From assembly GCF_003054055.1 (NCBI RefSeq), contig NZ_QBKI01000001.1, positions 434,001-498,000 on the forward strand: DNA of 64,000 nt, given 5' to 3'. A model generated the notes under the pieces. That model searched no databases, was not told where the DNA came from, and saw only the letters and a program-made list of their open reading frames with translations. The stretch comes from Pontibacter mucosus (GTDB taxonomy: Bacteria > Bacteroidota > Bacteroidia > Cytophagales > Hymenobacteraceae). The translations under genes were made by a program, and so were the position numbers. Shown in pieces: positions 49,107 to 58,797 of the stretch (its first letter is position 1; each line of letters opens with the position of its first letter).

Positions 49107-49290
49107 ACTTTATACCATTAATAAGTCAATACGGCGTACATCAGTGCCCTGGCTCGCCTCTGGCGAGTGTGAGCTATCGGGGCACTCTGGCCGCTTTAAC
49201 TTTGTGCCTCCAGGCATGGCGGCGAGACGCCACCAAATGACGCACACTCGCCAGAGGCGAGCGAGGGCACAAGCTAAGGCGCACAACTTG
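49107..49290. repeat. Composite REP element, copy 2 (inverted relative of 29458)
   Basis: Two hairpin modules: GCTCGCCTCTGGCGAG (about 49152-49167) and its inverse CTCGCCAGAGGCGAG around 49248-49262. CTCTGGCCGCTTTAA sits in the middle. The last 70 bases are near identical to the reverse complement of 29461-29530. The extra block in the middle suggests this copy is the more complete one, or that it has gained a second REP. Confidence 0.8.
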
Positions 49291-49373
49291 TTCAATGTTG
49301 GTATTCACTGTGAACTAGAAAGTATAAAATCTATACTTGGAAGCGCAAGTATAACTTACAGGCAAAGTATAAA

Positions 49374-51197
49374 TCATGCACCTGCGCCACTTTGAGTCGA
49401 ATGGAGGTGTTCGAAAAGTATAGTAGCCTTTGCCTTGCCCACCTCAACCGTTAGCTGATCCAGGGAAAGCTCGCGCAACTTCTTAACGGATCTATACTTC
49501 TGCAAAAGGGCATCTGCAGTAGAGGGGCCAATGCCTTTGATGTCGGTCAGCTCTGTTTTTAAGGTACCGGCATCCCGCTTGCTGCGGTGGAACGTAATAG
49601 CAAAACGGTGCGCCTCGTTCCGAAGCCGCTGTATGAGCTTCAACGACTCAGATTTCTTGTCAATGTAGAGCGGCAGAGAATCGCCGGGGTAGAAGATTTC
49701 TTCCAGTCGCTTGGCGATACCCACCACGGCTATCTTACCATACAAGTCCAAGTCCCGGAGCGCTTTGACGGCCATACTCAGCTGACCCTTGCCCCCATCG
49801 ATGATGATGAGTTGCGGGAGGGGCTGGTTTTCGTCGAGCAGGCGGCGGTAGCGGCGGGTAACAATCTCATACATTGATTCGAAATCGTTGGGCCCCACAA
49901 CCGTTTTAATGTTGAAATGACGGTAATCCTTCTTACTGGGCTTTCCGTTTTTGAAGCAAACCATGGAGGCCACCGGGTTATCGCCCTGGAAGTTGGAGTT
50001 GTCGAAGCATTCGATCTGCCGCGGAAGTTCTGTCAGGCGCAGGTCCTTTTTCAGCGTTTCCAGTACACGCAGCTCGCGCTGCTCATTCTTCTCTTTATAC
50101 TTCTCCTGCCGTCCCTCACGCTCTTTGCGCAAGTATAAAGCGTTCTTGAGCGATAAATTAAGCAGCTTTCTCTTATCACCAATCTGTGGGTAAGTAACCA
50201 TCACGTTGTCAAGCGGTAGCTGCAGCTCAATGTTCGTGATTATCTCACGGGAGGTGCTTTCAAATTCCTGCCGTAGCTGAACTATTACAGAGGCGAGTAT
50301 CTCCGCATCCTCCTCGTCCAGTTTCTTCTCCAGCTCCAGCGACTGGGTAAGTATAATGGAGCCGTTCATCACCTTCAGGTAGTTGATAAAGGCGCACTCC
50401 TCGTTGCTGGTGATGGTAAAAACATCGATGTTGGTGAGCGTATTACTTACCACGGTAGACTTGGCCTGGAAATCCTCCAGCAAGTCAAGCTTCTGTTTAT
50501 ACTTGTGCGCCACCTCAAACTGGAAGTCAGCGGCGGCAGCGGCCATCTGTTCCTTAAAGTATACTTTGGCCACGGAGAGGTTGCCGGAAAGTATGTTCCG
50601 GATCTGGGAAATGTTGGCGTTATACTCCGTCTCGTCCATCAGCGCCTCACAGGGGCCCTTGCAGTTGCCGATGTGGTACTCCAGGCATACCTTGAATTTG
50701 CCGGCCGCAATATTCTCCGGCGAGAGGTTATAGGTACACGTGCGGATGGGGTACAGGGTGCGGATCAGGTCCAGCAGCACGTTCATGGTGGTGACGCTGG
50801 GGTAAGGCCCAAAGTAACGCGAGCCATCGTTCTTCTTGTTGCGTGTGCTGATAACGCGCGGAAACCGCTCGTTTACAATGCAGATGTAGGGGTATGTTTT
50901 GCCATCCTTTAGCAGGATGTTATACTTAGGCTGATACTGCTTGATAAGGTTGTTCTCGAGCAGGAAAGCATCGGCCTCCGTGTCTACAATCGTAAACTCG
51001 ATGTCCTTTATCTGCGAGACAAGCTTCAGCGTTTTTTTATTATGCTGGGCAGAGCGATTGAAGTAGGAGCTAACACGCTTCCTGATATCAATCGCTTTGC
51101 CAACATAGATGATGCCATGCTCGTCGAAGAACTTGTAGATGCCGGGTTTGTGCGGCAGGTGCGGTATTTTCTCCTTCAGCTTCTCGTTTGCTGGCAT
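49374..51197 (-). CDS. uvrC: UvrABC system protein C
   Basis: 607 aa, normal length. GIY-YIG nuclease domain at the N-terminus (HKPGIYKFFDEHGIIYVGKA at about residues 16-35), the Cys-containing region in between, a UVR motif near 205-240, the RNase-H-like second nuclease with IECFDNSNFQGDNPVASMV (about 380-400) and IIDGGKGQLSMA, and the C-terminal helix-hairpin-helix ITDIKGIGPSTADALLQKY. It makes both incisions in nucleotide-excision repair. Start at 51197 follows the PBP1A stop by 12 bp; the two are likely co-transcribed. Confidence 0.97.
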   Translation of the reverse strand: MPANEKLKEKIPHLPHKPGIYKFFDEHGIIYVGKAIDIRKRVSSYFNRSAQHNKKTLKLVSQIKDIEFTIVDTEADAFLLENNLIKQYQPKYNILLKDGKTYPYICIVNERFPRVISTRNKKNDGSRYFGPYPSVTTMNVLLDLIRTLYPIRTCTYNLSPENIAAGKFKVCLEYHIGNCKGPCEALMDETEYNANISQIRNILSGNLSVAKVYFKEQMAAAAADFQFEVAHKYKQKLDLLEDFQAKSTVVSNTLTNIDVFTITSNEECAFINYLKVMNGSIILTQSLELEKKLDEEDAEILASVIVQLRQEFESTSREIITNIELQLPLDNVMVTYPQIGDKRKLLNLSLKNALYLRKEREGRQEKYKEKNEQRELRVLETLKKDLRLTELPRQIECFDNSNFQGDNPVASMVCFKNGKPSKKDYRHFNIKTVVGPNDFESMYEIVTRRYRRLLDENQPLPQLIIIDGGKGQLSMAVKALRDLDLYGKIAVVGIAKRLEEIFYPGDSLPLYIDKKSESLKLIQRLRNEAHRFAITFHRSKRDAGTLKTELTDIKGIGPSTADALLQKYRSVKKLRELSLDQLTVEVGKAKATILFEHLHSTQSGAGA

Positions 51198-51209
51198 AAA
51201 GTAAGGGAA

Positions 51210-53519
51210 TTAGATTTCCAGGTTAAGCTCGGTGGGCAGATTAAGGAACTCATCCTGCTGGGTAGAGTCAATCGGCACACCGCGGTTATACTTGTCACAA
51301 TCTAATTCTACCGATAAAGGCATAGAAGGTTTAGGGAACGGCTCCTGTGTCAGGCCTATGGACTTATCATTATACACTTTCTGCATGAAAGCGCCGTAGA
51401 TAGGCATAGCCAGTCGACCACCCTGGCCAAGGGCAAGGGTGCGGAAGTGGATAGAGCGATCCTCACCGCCCACCCAAACACCGGCCACCAAGTCTGGTGT
51501 GATGCCCATAAACCAGGCGTCGGAATAGTTCTGGGATGTACCGGTTTTAGCGCCCATCTCGTTTTTAAGGCCATTGCGGAAGCGCAGGCCATAGTAAGCG
51601 GTACCACCTGGCTCGGCAGCCGCCTTCAGCATGTGCACCATCGTATAGGCCGTTTCCTCGCTCAGAGCCTCTACAGTTTTAGGCATAAACTCCACCAGCA
51701 CGTTGCCATGCTTGTCCTCGATGCGGGTGATAAAGTTTGGCTGCACCCAGGTGCCGCCGTTCACGAAAGTGCCGTAAGCGCCCACCATGTCGAACAGGGA
51801 AACATCACTCGTACCGAGTACCAAGGCCGGCGTTTCGTCAAGCGGTGTGGTGATACCCATACGGCGTGCGGTTTGTGCCACAGCCGGCGCGCCCAGCTTG
51901 TTCACCAGGAAAGCAGAGATAGAGTTAACAGACTCAGCCAGTGCCTTGCGTAACGTATAACGCTCGCCGCTATACTTGTTGTTGGCATTTTTAGGGCACC
52001 ACATCTTTCCATCCGGCAGCGGGATGCAGTTTTCCGTGTCCAGCACCTCGTAGCAAGGTGGGTAGCCATTCTCGATGGCGGTGGTATACAGGAACGGTTT
52101 AAACGTAGAACCAGGCTGGCGGGAGCTCTGTTTCACGTGGTCATACTTGAAGTGCTTGTAGTTGATACCGCCCACCCAAGCCTTGATGTGGCCCGTCTGC
52201 GGCTCCATGGCCATGAAGCCGGTCTGCAGGAAGTGCTTGTAATGCTTGAGCGAGTCCATTGGGCTCATGACTACATCTTTCTCCCCCTCCCAGGTGAAAA
52301 TCCTCATCGGGACTTTCTTGTTGAGGTAGTAGTTAATCGAGTCGTTGTCATCGCCGAAACGCGCCTTCAGGCGGCGGTAGCGGTCGGTACGCTTGATGGC
52401 CATCTCCGGGAAGCCCTTGAGTTCCTTCATGTTCTCATCCACCCACGGGTTGCGGCCTTTCCAGTGCTCGAAGAAAACCTTCTGGCGGTCTTTCATGTGC
52501 TCTACCACAGCCTCCTCAGCATACTTCTGCATGCGCGCATCGATAGTGGTGAAGATGCGCAGGCCGTCGGCATACAGGTCGTAGCCGTTTTCGCGGCACC
52601 ACTGCAGCAGGAACTTGCTGGCTTCGGTGCGGAAGTATGGTGCCAAGCCAATGTTATGGCTTTCCACGCGGTAATCGAGCGTTATCTCCTCGTCTTTTAA
52701 CTTATTAAACTCGGCGTCGGTCATAAAGCCATACTTAACCATCTGGGCCAGTACCACATTGCGGCGGCGCTTGGAGTTCTCGGGATTGAACTTAGGGCTG
52801 AAATTAGTAGGAGCTTTTAGTAAGCCCACCAGGACTGCCGATTCCTGCACATTCAGTTCCTCAGGCTTTTTGTTGAAGAAAGTCTTGGCGGCAACCTTGA
52901 TACCGTAGGCGTTAGAGCCAAAATCCACGGTGTTCAAATACATTGTCATGATCTCCCGCTTGGTGTAGGAGCGCTCCAACTTCACAGCCATGATCCATTC
53001 CTTGGTTTTCAGGATGAGCATCCCGAGGCCGGGCACATCGTTCAGCACGCCGTTGTTGAGCTCCTCGCTACGCGTGTTAAAGAGATTTTTGGCCACCTGC
53101 TGCGTCAGCGTACTGCCGCCGCCTTTCTGGTTACCGGTGATGATACCAGCCGCCACGCGTACCATTGCCTGCGGGTCAATGCCGGCGTGCTCTTCAAAAC
53201 GGATGTCCTCGGTGGCCATCAGGGCGTTAATCAGGTTCTCCGGAAGCTCATCGTACTCCACTGGGGAGCGGTTCTCGCGGAAGTATTTTCCCAGGAGTTC
53301 GTTGTCGGCAGAGTATAGCTCGGAGGCTACCTCGCTTTTTGGGTTCTCGAGGGTGCGCAGGTCCGGCATCTCCCCGAACAGGTTCAGGAAATTTATACTT
53401 ACCGCGAAGATATAAAGTACAAAAGCCGCAAAGCCGCCGATAAACAGCAGCCACAGCACCGACACCACCTTTGGGTAAAAGGATTTTTTAGGAGTAATGG
53501 TCTTTTGACGCGTAGTCAT
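51210..53519 (-). CDS. Class A penicillin-binding protein (PBP1A-type)
   Basis: 769 aa. Cytoplasmic N-terminus, transmembrane helix at about residues 15-40, glycosyltransferase domain with MATEDIRFEEHAGID and GGSTLTQQVAKNL (about 90-150) and KRREIMTMYLN-type helix, then the transpeptidase with SxxK in PGSTFKPFL, SVN in LAESVNSIS, and KTGT in GAKTGTSQNYSDAW. It polymerises and cross-links peptidoglycan in the periplasm. Minus-strand operon with porW upstream (4-bp gap) and uvrC downstream. Confidence 0.96.
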   Translation of the reverse strand: MTTRQKTITPKKSFYPKVVSVLWLLFIGGFAAFVLYIFAVSINFLNLFGEMPDLRTLENPKSEVASELYSADNELLGKYFRENRSPVEYDELPENLINALMATEDIRFEEHAGIDPQAMVRVAAGIITGNQKGGGSTLTQQVAKNLFNTRSEELNNGVLNDVPGLGMLILKTKEWIMAVKLERSYTKREIMTMYLNTVDFGSNAYGIKVAAKTFFNKKPEELNVQESAVLVGLLKAPTNFSPKFNPENSKRRRNVVLAQMVKYGFMTDAEFNKLKDEEITLDYRVESHNIGLAPYFRTEASKFLLQWCRENGYDLYADGLRIFTTIDARMQKYAEEAVVEHMKDRQKVFFEHWKGRNPWVDENMKELKGFPEMAIKRTDRYRRLKARFGDDNDSINYYLNKKVPMRIFTWEGEKDVVMSPMDSLKHYKHFLQTGFMAMEPQTGHIKAWVGGINYKHFKYDHVKQSSRQPGSTFKPFLYTTAIENGYPPCYEVLDTENCIPLPDGKMWCPKNANNKYSGERYTLRKALAESVNSISAFLVNKLGAPAVAQTARRMGITTPLDETPALVLGTSDVSLFDMVGAYGTFVNGGTWVQPNFITRIEDKHGNVLVEFMPKTVEALSEETAYTMVHMLKAAAEPGGTAYYGLRFRNGLKNEMGAKTGTSQNYSDAWFMGITPDLVAGVWVGGEDRSIHFRTLALGQGGRLAMPIYGAFMQKVYNDKSIGLTQEPFPKPSMPLSVELDCDKYNRGVPIDSTQQDEFLNLPTELNLEI

Positions 53520-53523
53520 GTAA

Positions 53524-56355
53524 TTAATAATTGTCTTTGAAGAAGGTCAGGTATACTTCAGGATCTTTCTTCTGTATAAATTTCTCGAAGTTGGCAGAAG
53601 AGATAACAAAGGTAAGGAATTCTACGCCTCTTATTCTACCCACCGGAGCCTGCGGCGCCTTTTGTTTGATGTTATAAGAGGAGGCAAGCTTCAGATCCTG
53701 GAAAGAACGAGCCACCAGCATGGTTCTGCCGTCTCCAAAATCCTGGGACTCCAGCGTAAGCTTTTCATTTCTATAGTACATGTTGTTATACTTCTCATAC
53801 TTCTGCCCAATGTCAGCAAAAGCCTTTTCACCTGCAGGGAAGATCAGCACAAAATAATAAGCCGAGTCTGCCTCCGTAGTATAGGCTAGCGGGTCTGCTG
53901 CCGGGTCAGCCAGGAGGGTGTCGATGGCCGTGGCCTCCTGCGCTACAGCAGTGTCTGCCTCTGGTGTTGCCGGCGGCTCCGGCAGTGCTGTGTCTCCTGG
54001 CTGCGGTTTAGGAGCAGGGGGCAGTACCGGCGATGCCTTGCCCACTGATGCAGTAGCCTGTGCAATTTCTGTGCTAACTTTCTGCTCCGGGCTGAGGGCA
54101 GCGGCTTCTTGCTTCGGGGCCGGTGGCGCAGGCGCCTCTGTTCTGAGCTGGTTTTTCTGTTCCAGGTCCTGGTAAGTGGCCAGCAGTTTGTCCGCCTGCT
54201 TCACCAGAGGGCTGTTCTTGTGCTCTTTCTTAAACCAGTTTAGCTTTTCGCGCAGCACCTCCGGCTTCTCGGTTCGGGCCGCAACCATGGCATCCAGAAA
54301 CATGATCTTGTCCTGGATGTCGTTGAAAGGGTATTGGGCGGACACCGTCTTCAGTAGCTCCACGGCCTGCTGATACTCCTGCGCCTCGTAGTGAGCGTAC
54401 GCTGAGTCATACAGGGCGTGTGCCTTCAGGTTGTCGGCAGCGGTTTTGGCCAGGAAGCCCTCATCATCCAGCAAACGGGCATAGGTGGTGTTGGGGAACT
54501 GCTGCTTTATCTTCTGGTAGTATACCTGCTGCTGTTCCTGGTTGCCGGTGCGGCCATACAGTAAGTATAAACTATAGTAGGATGCGGCTGCATGAGACGT
54601 ATGCGGAAAGCGCTGCAACAGCTGCTCGTAGGTAGAGATAGCCTCTTTCGGCTCCTGAAGGCTTTGGGCATAGATGCCGGCCAGGCGGAAAAGCGCCTCC
54701 TCCACCATCCTCTCCGACTGCTGCATGGCGGCGGTGCTGAGCGGCAGGTTCTGCAGGTAAGCATCTACCTGGGCTTTCAGGCGTTCCTCCGGGCTAACCT
54801 CCGTTTCCGGTTCAGCTATACTTTCCGGGGTCTGTACAATCTGTACGGGCTGGGTTCCGGTCTCGCCCCGTGTGCGGATGCGCCAGAAGTCCTGGTTCGG
54901 CCGGTCGCCCCAGCGGCGGGTGAACTCGGCGCGGGCCGAGGCCATGGCCGAGGGGTTATCAAAGTACCACACGCCCCCGGTGTTGCTGGTGCCGAAGGTC
55001 GCGTTATTATTGTTCGTGCGGGTCTGGTTGCGGCGGCTCTCCTGCTCCTGGCGCTGAGCCTGCTCCTGCTGCTTGGCTGCTAAGGCAAGGCGCTCTTCCT
55101 CCTCGCGCTGCGCCAGGGTCTGCAAAAACGCCATGCGTTCTGCCTCCGGCATGTTGGCGATGTGCTGCAGGCTGTCCTGCGTGTGGATGGTGGTGTACTG
55201 CTGGGCAAAGTCGGCCAGGATATCGCGGCGCTCGGCCACAGCCTCGTACTGGGCTGCCTGCTGCGGGTATACCTGCACGGCGCTGTCGTAGTAGGCGGCC
55301 GCCAGTTCATACTTGTTCAGGTTCTCAAAATAGATTTCGCCGGCCAGTACATAGCTATAAGCCTTCTGGTTGGGCAGCGCGCCCGGCGTGCGCAGCGACT
55401 GTTGCAGGTGCTCCAGGGCCTTGTCATAATGCTGTTGGCGCAGCTCGAAGCGCGCCATCTCATAGTATATCTTGTCGCGGTACTCCTTATTCTTCTCATC
55501 GCGGAGCATGCGCTGGTAATACCCCTCAATGCGCTCCACCTCGTTGTTGTCGGCCAGTTCGGTTACCTGCCCCAGGTTCAGGCGGCTGAAGAAGCCCAGG
55601 TCGTAAGGAGGGTTGCTGCGAAGCACCTTGCTGTACTGCCGGTCGGCCTCCTTGTTCTGCCCCGTCAGCTGGTAAAGCTGCCCTAAGGTATAGCGTACCC
55701 GGGAGGCGGCGTCTTTCTCGTCAAAGTTAGGAAGGGAAAGGACCAGGTTTTCGATGAGTTGGGTCGTATCGCTTTGCAGGCGGTAGTAGTGTGCCCGGGT
55801 TAAGTATAGCTCGCGGGCATTGGCCTTGTTAAGGCGCTCCTTGCGCAGGTACTCCGATACCTGCTGGGCATTCTCCATCTCACCTAATACTATAAAGGAG
55901 CGCATGAGCCACACCAGCGCCTCGTGCCGCTCGTCTTTGCCCTTGCCGTTGGCATTGACATACTTGAAGGTGCGTACCGCTTCCTCAAAGTTCAGCTCGT
56001 AGAAGTTCGCCTTGCCAATCAGCACATAGCTGTTGTCAACCCACTTGCTGTTGGGGTGGTACTGTATCGGGAAAGAGGCTTTTTTCTTGATGTCCTCCAG
56101 GTCAGCGGCCATAGCGGTGGCTTTGGCGGTGTCGAGGGGCGGGAAGATGGGCAGCACCTGGCTGTAGTCGTATACTGTTTGCTCCTGCAGCTGCTCTTCC
56201 AGCAGGCGCAGCTTCTCCTTAGCCAGAAAGTAACCGTTGTAGCGGGCGGTGGTGTTGTGGTAGGCCTTGCTCATGGGGTTGTTGCGCTCGGCAGAGCAAG
56301 CCGACAACAGCAGTCCGGCAAGTATAAAAAGTATGTACAGCGGGTTCTTGTTCAA
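53524..56355 (-). CDS. T9SS-associated lipoprotein PorW/SprE-like (TPR protein)
   Basis: 943 aa from a TTG at 56355; the alternative GTG at 56454 puts 33 extra residues before the signal. The lipobox LLLSACS is at about residues 15-21 from the TTG. Then long TPR arrays (about 60-460 and 540-720) separated by a Gln/Glu-rich coiled-coil stretch (about 445-485). A Pro/Ala/Glu-rich disordered region spans about 745-830 and a globular C-terminal domain with PAGEKAFADIGQKYEKYNN follows. This is the PorW/SprE layout: a lipoprotein linking the T9SS motor and the outer-membrane translocon. The porP-gldKLMN genes lie 4.5 kb away. Confidence 0.85.
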   Translation of the reverse strand: MNKNPLYILFILAGLLLSACSAERNNPMSKAYHNTTARYNGYFLAKEKLRLLEEQLQEQTVYDYSQVLPIFPPLDTAKATAMAADLEDIKKKASFPIQYHPNSKWVDNSYVLIGKANFYELNFEEAVRTFKYVNANGKGKDERHEALVWLMRSFIVLGEMENAQQVSEYLRKERLNKANARELYLTRAHYYRLQSDTTQLIENLVLSLPNFDEKDAASRVRYTLGQLYQLTGQNKEADRQYSKVLRSNPPYDLGFFSRLNLGQVTELADNNEVERIEGYYQRMLRDEKNKEYRDKIYYEMARFELRQQHYDKALEHLQQSLRTPGALPNQKAYSYVLAGEIYFENLNKYELAAAYYDSAVQVYPQQAAQYEAVAERRDILADFAQQYTTIHTQDSLQHIANMPEAERMAFLQTLAQREEEERLALAAKQQEQAQRQEQESRRNQTRTNNNNATFGTSNTGGVWYFDNPSAMASARAEFTRRWGDRPNQDFWRIRTRGETGTQPVQIVQTPESIAEPETEVSPEERLKAQVDAYLQNLPLSTAAMQQSERMVEEALFRLAGIYAQSLQEPKEAISTYEQLLQRFPHTSHAAASYYSLYLLYGRTGNQEQQQVYYQKIKQQFPNTTYARLLDDEGFLAKTAADNLKAHALYDSAYAHYEAQEYQQAVELLKTVSAQYPFNDIQDKIMFLDAMVAARTEKPEVLREKLNWFKKEHKNSPLVKQADKLLATYQDLEQKNQLRTEAPAPPAPKQEAAALSPEQKVSTEIAQATASVGKASPVLPPAPKPQPGDTALPEPPATPEADTAVAQEATAIDTLLADPAADPLAYTTEADSAYYFVLIFPAGEKAFADIGQKYEKYNNMYYRNEKLTLESQDFGDGRTMLVARSFQDLKLASSYNIKQKAPQAPVGRIRGVEFLTFVISSANFEKFIQKKDPEVYLTFFKDNY

Positions 56356-56656
56356 AGTAGCGGCGTGCAGCAGGTTTTCGGTGCTTCTAATATATAAAGT
56401 ATAAACGCTTTGGGCGAGGCTAAAAGTATAGCCATCTGCGCCACAACAGCCCACACGGCAACGCCTGCCGGGCCGATTCGCATCTTATCTACAAAAATAC
56501 AATAATCATCGGATAGTTAAGCATATAGCGCAATTGAGCCTGCTATTGAACTATACAATATTCCAAATGGTTTCAGGCCAGGTATACTTTGCCCTGGTTG
56601 CACTGTTTTGGCGCGTTGGCACGTAAAAAGGAGTATCTTTGCAAACTTCTGAAGCC
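56356..56656. other. Divergent gap between porW/SprE and the ATP synthase operon
   Basis: About 300 bp. It holds the promoter of the atp operon at 56607-56641, a few AGTATA words (56396, 56425, 56582) and no ORF of interest. The promoter of the minus-strand gene was not identified. Confidence 0.5.
56607..56641 (+). promoter_or_regulatory. Promoter of the ATP synthase operon
   Basis: TTTG (56607-56610), 23 bp, TATCTTTG (56634-56641) matches TTTG/TAnnTTTG at the upper end of the usual spacing. The start would be near 56648 and the ATG at 56657, so the leader is under 15 nt. Confidence 0.55.
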
Positions 56657-56899
56657 ATGGAACATCAACCGGAAAAAGAACAGCAGCCTGAGCAGCGCAG
56701 GCAGGAAAGTATAAAGCCTTATGTCAAATACTCCGGCATGGCGTTTCAGATGATCGGGGCGCTGGTGCTGGCTGCCTTTGGCGGCCGCTGGCTGGATGCC
56801 CAGGTGGGCAACAACAAGCCCTGGTTTACCATCGGCCTGCTGCTGGTAGCCGTGCTGGCCACCATGATCCTGACCATAGTCTCCATCAATAAAAAATAA
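56657..56899 (+). CDS. AtpZ/AtpI-family protein
   Basis: 80 aa from the ATG at 56657, preferred over the TTG at 56639 because the promoter lies across that TTG. Polar N-terminus (EHQPEKEQQPEQRRQES) followed by two hydrophobic helices at about 26-45 and 54-75 with GMAFQMIGALVLAAFGGRWLD, which is the AtpZ pattern. Small membrane proteins of this type assist assembly of the F0 c-ring or Mg2+ transport. First gene of the operon. Confidence 0.8.
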   Translation: MEHQPEKEQQPEQRRQESIKPYVKYSGMAFQMIGALVLAAFGGRWLDAQVGNNKPWFTIGLLLVAVLATMILTIVSINKK

Positions 56900-56904
56900 C
56901 TTAC

Positions 56905-57288
56905 GTGAAGTTTGTCAGAAACCTGCTTATCCTAACGGCCATTCTTTGTGCCATCATTGGCGTCCTGCTACAATTTACCGGTTATACCCTGCTGCACAGC
57001 TACATCTGGCACATGCTCGTTTTTTTTGTATTCATCACCGGTTTTACCTATTATCTGACGCAACTGGGCTACAAAAACGACCCTGACAACTTCCAGGTGT
57101 ACTATTTTGCGTCTATGGGTTTCAGGATGGTGCTCAGCCTGGGGGTAGTGGGGCTGTATATCTGGTTCTACCAGGAAGGGCGTTTGCAGTTCGTCTTCAA
57201 CTTCTTCGCGTTATATTTCCTCTTCACCGGGTTTGAAATTTACAGTTTGTTGGCTAACTTGCGCCCGCATTTGAAAAGCCAGAATTAA
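56905..57288 (+). CDS. Small membrane protein of the ATP synthase operon
   Basis: 127 aa, GTG start, 5 bp after the stop of the AtpZ-like gene. Four hydrophobic helices (about 5-25, 32-52, 68-90, 96-115), an AtpI-like arrangement without a known motif. Bacteroidota often carry such an unnamed gene between atpZ and atpB. A role in F0 assembly is inference from position. Confidence 0.7.
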   Translation: MKFVRNLLILTAILCAIIGVLLQFTGYTLLHSYIWHMLVFFVFITGFTYYLTQLGYKNDPDNFQVYYFASMGFRMVLSLGVVGLYIWFYQEGRLQFVFNFFALYFLFTGFEIYSLLANLRPHLKSQN

Positions 57289-57331
57289 CGGTAGGTTCTG
57301 TCTGTAAAATCTTGCTTCTAAATCATTCTTA

Positions 57332-58348
57332 ATGAAGAGGTTATTCGTTCTATTGTTTTCCTTCCTGACGCTAACTGCTTTTGCTGAGGCGGCCTCGGAA
57401 GATGGGAAGTTTGAGCCGGGGGCTATGATCACGCATCACATTGCGGATGATTATACCTGGCATTTTGCTGATGGTGTGGTGGCGTACCTGCCTGTTATAC
57501 TTGTGGATAACGGCGAGTTCCAGGTGTTTTCCTCAAGCAATTTCTACAACGAAGCTCACGAGTTGGTGCCTTACAACGGCTATGCGCTGGACCATGGCCA
57601 CATCGTGAAGGTGGATGCTTCCGGAGAGCCGTTGGCAGATCAGGCAGGGTTGTACGACTTCTCTATCACTAAGAACGTAGCGTCCCTGTTTGTTAGTGTG
57701 GCTTTGATGCTGGTTATCTTCTTTGTGATAGCAGGCCGCTACAAAAACAACGCAAAAGTCGCTCCTCGCGGAATTCAGTCTTTCTTCGAGCCCATCATTA
57801 TCTTTATCCGCGACGAGATTGCCAAGGCGAACATCGGTCCGAAGTATGAGCGCTACATGCCTTACCTGCTTACCGTGTTCTTCTTTATCTGGTTCAACAA
57901 CCTGCTGGGCCTGATGCCCGGCGGCGCGAACCTGACCGGTAACATCGCAGTGACCCTGGTGCTGGCTGGTCTTACCCTGCTTATTACGCTGTTTAGCGGC
58001 AATAAAAACTACTGGAAGCACATTGTAGCTACCCCTGGCGTTCCTGCCTGGCTGGCCCCTATCATGATTCCGGTGGAACTTATCGGCATCCTGACAAAGC
58101 CATTCTCCCTGATGGTCCGACTTTTTGCCAACATCACGGCAGGTCACATCATCATCCTGTCATTGTTTAGCTTGATCTTTATTTTCGAGAGCTTATCAGT
58201 GGCGCCGCTGAGCGTGGCCTTCTCTATCTTCATGATGTTCCTGGAGTTGTTCGTAGCCTTGCTGCAGGCATACATCTTCACCCTGCTGTCTGCCATGTAC
58301 TTTGGCGGCGCGGTAGAGGAGCACGACCATGCGGATGAGCATCATTAA
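57332..58348 (+). CDS. atpB: ATP synthase F0 subunit a
   Basis: 338 aa, longer than the E. coli protein because of a signal peptide (about residues 1-20) and a periplasmic region of about 90 residues before the first helix, a layout seen in this phylum. The essential Arg is in SLMVRLFANITAGHI (about residues 252-266); the helices from about 115 on form the stator half-channel. It conducts protons with the c-ring. 38 bp before atpE. Confidence 0.95.
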   Translation: MKRLFVLLFSFLTLTAFAEAASEDGKFEPGAMITHHIADDYTWHFADGVVAYLPVILVDNGEFQVFSSSNFYNEAHELVPYNGYALDHGHIVKVDASGEPLADQAGLYDFSITKNVASLFVSVALMLVIFFVIAGRYKNNAKVAPRGIQSFFEPIIIFIRDEIAKANIGPKYERYMPYLLTVFFFIWFNNLLGLMPGGANLTGNIAVTLVLAGLTLLITLFSGNKNYWKHIVATPGVPAWLAPIMIPVELIGILTKPFSLMVRLFANITAGHIIILSLFSLIFIFESLSVAPLSVAFSIFMMFLELFVALLQAYIFTLLSAMYFGGAVEEHDHADEHH

Positions 58349-58367
58349 TCAGAATTTTATTTTTTAA

Positions 58368-58643
<276 letters not shown>

Positions 58644-58675
58644 TTACTTTTCTAAAGTAACAAGCTAACATTACC

Positions 58676-58720
58676 TGATCTCACGTCTGGGCGCATGGCC
58701 CAGACGATGAGATCAAAAAC
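58676..58720 (+). promoter_or_regulatory. Intra-operon hairpin between atpE and atpF
   Basis: Two stacked stems: TGATCTCA (58676-58683) with TGAGATCA (58708-58715), and GTCTGGGC (58685-58692) with GCCCAGAC (58698-58705). The apical loop is gcatg; A-rich after it with no T run, so not a classical terminator. Confidence 0.7.
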
Positions 58721-58797
58721 ATAGTTCAGGTATAGTTAAAAGGTTGCCGCTGGCGCAGCCGCAATAAAAAGAATTTAATACTCAACCAACATAAACA

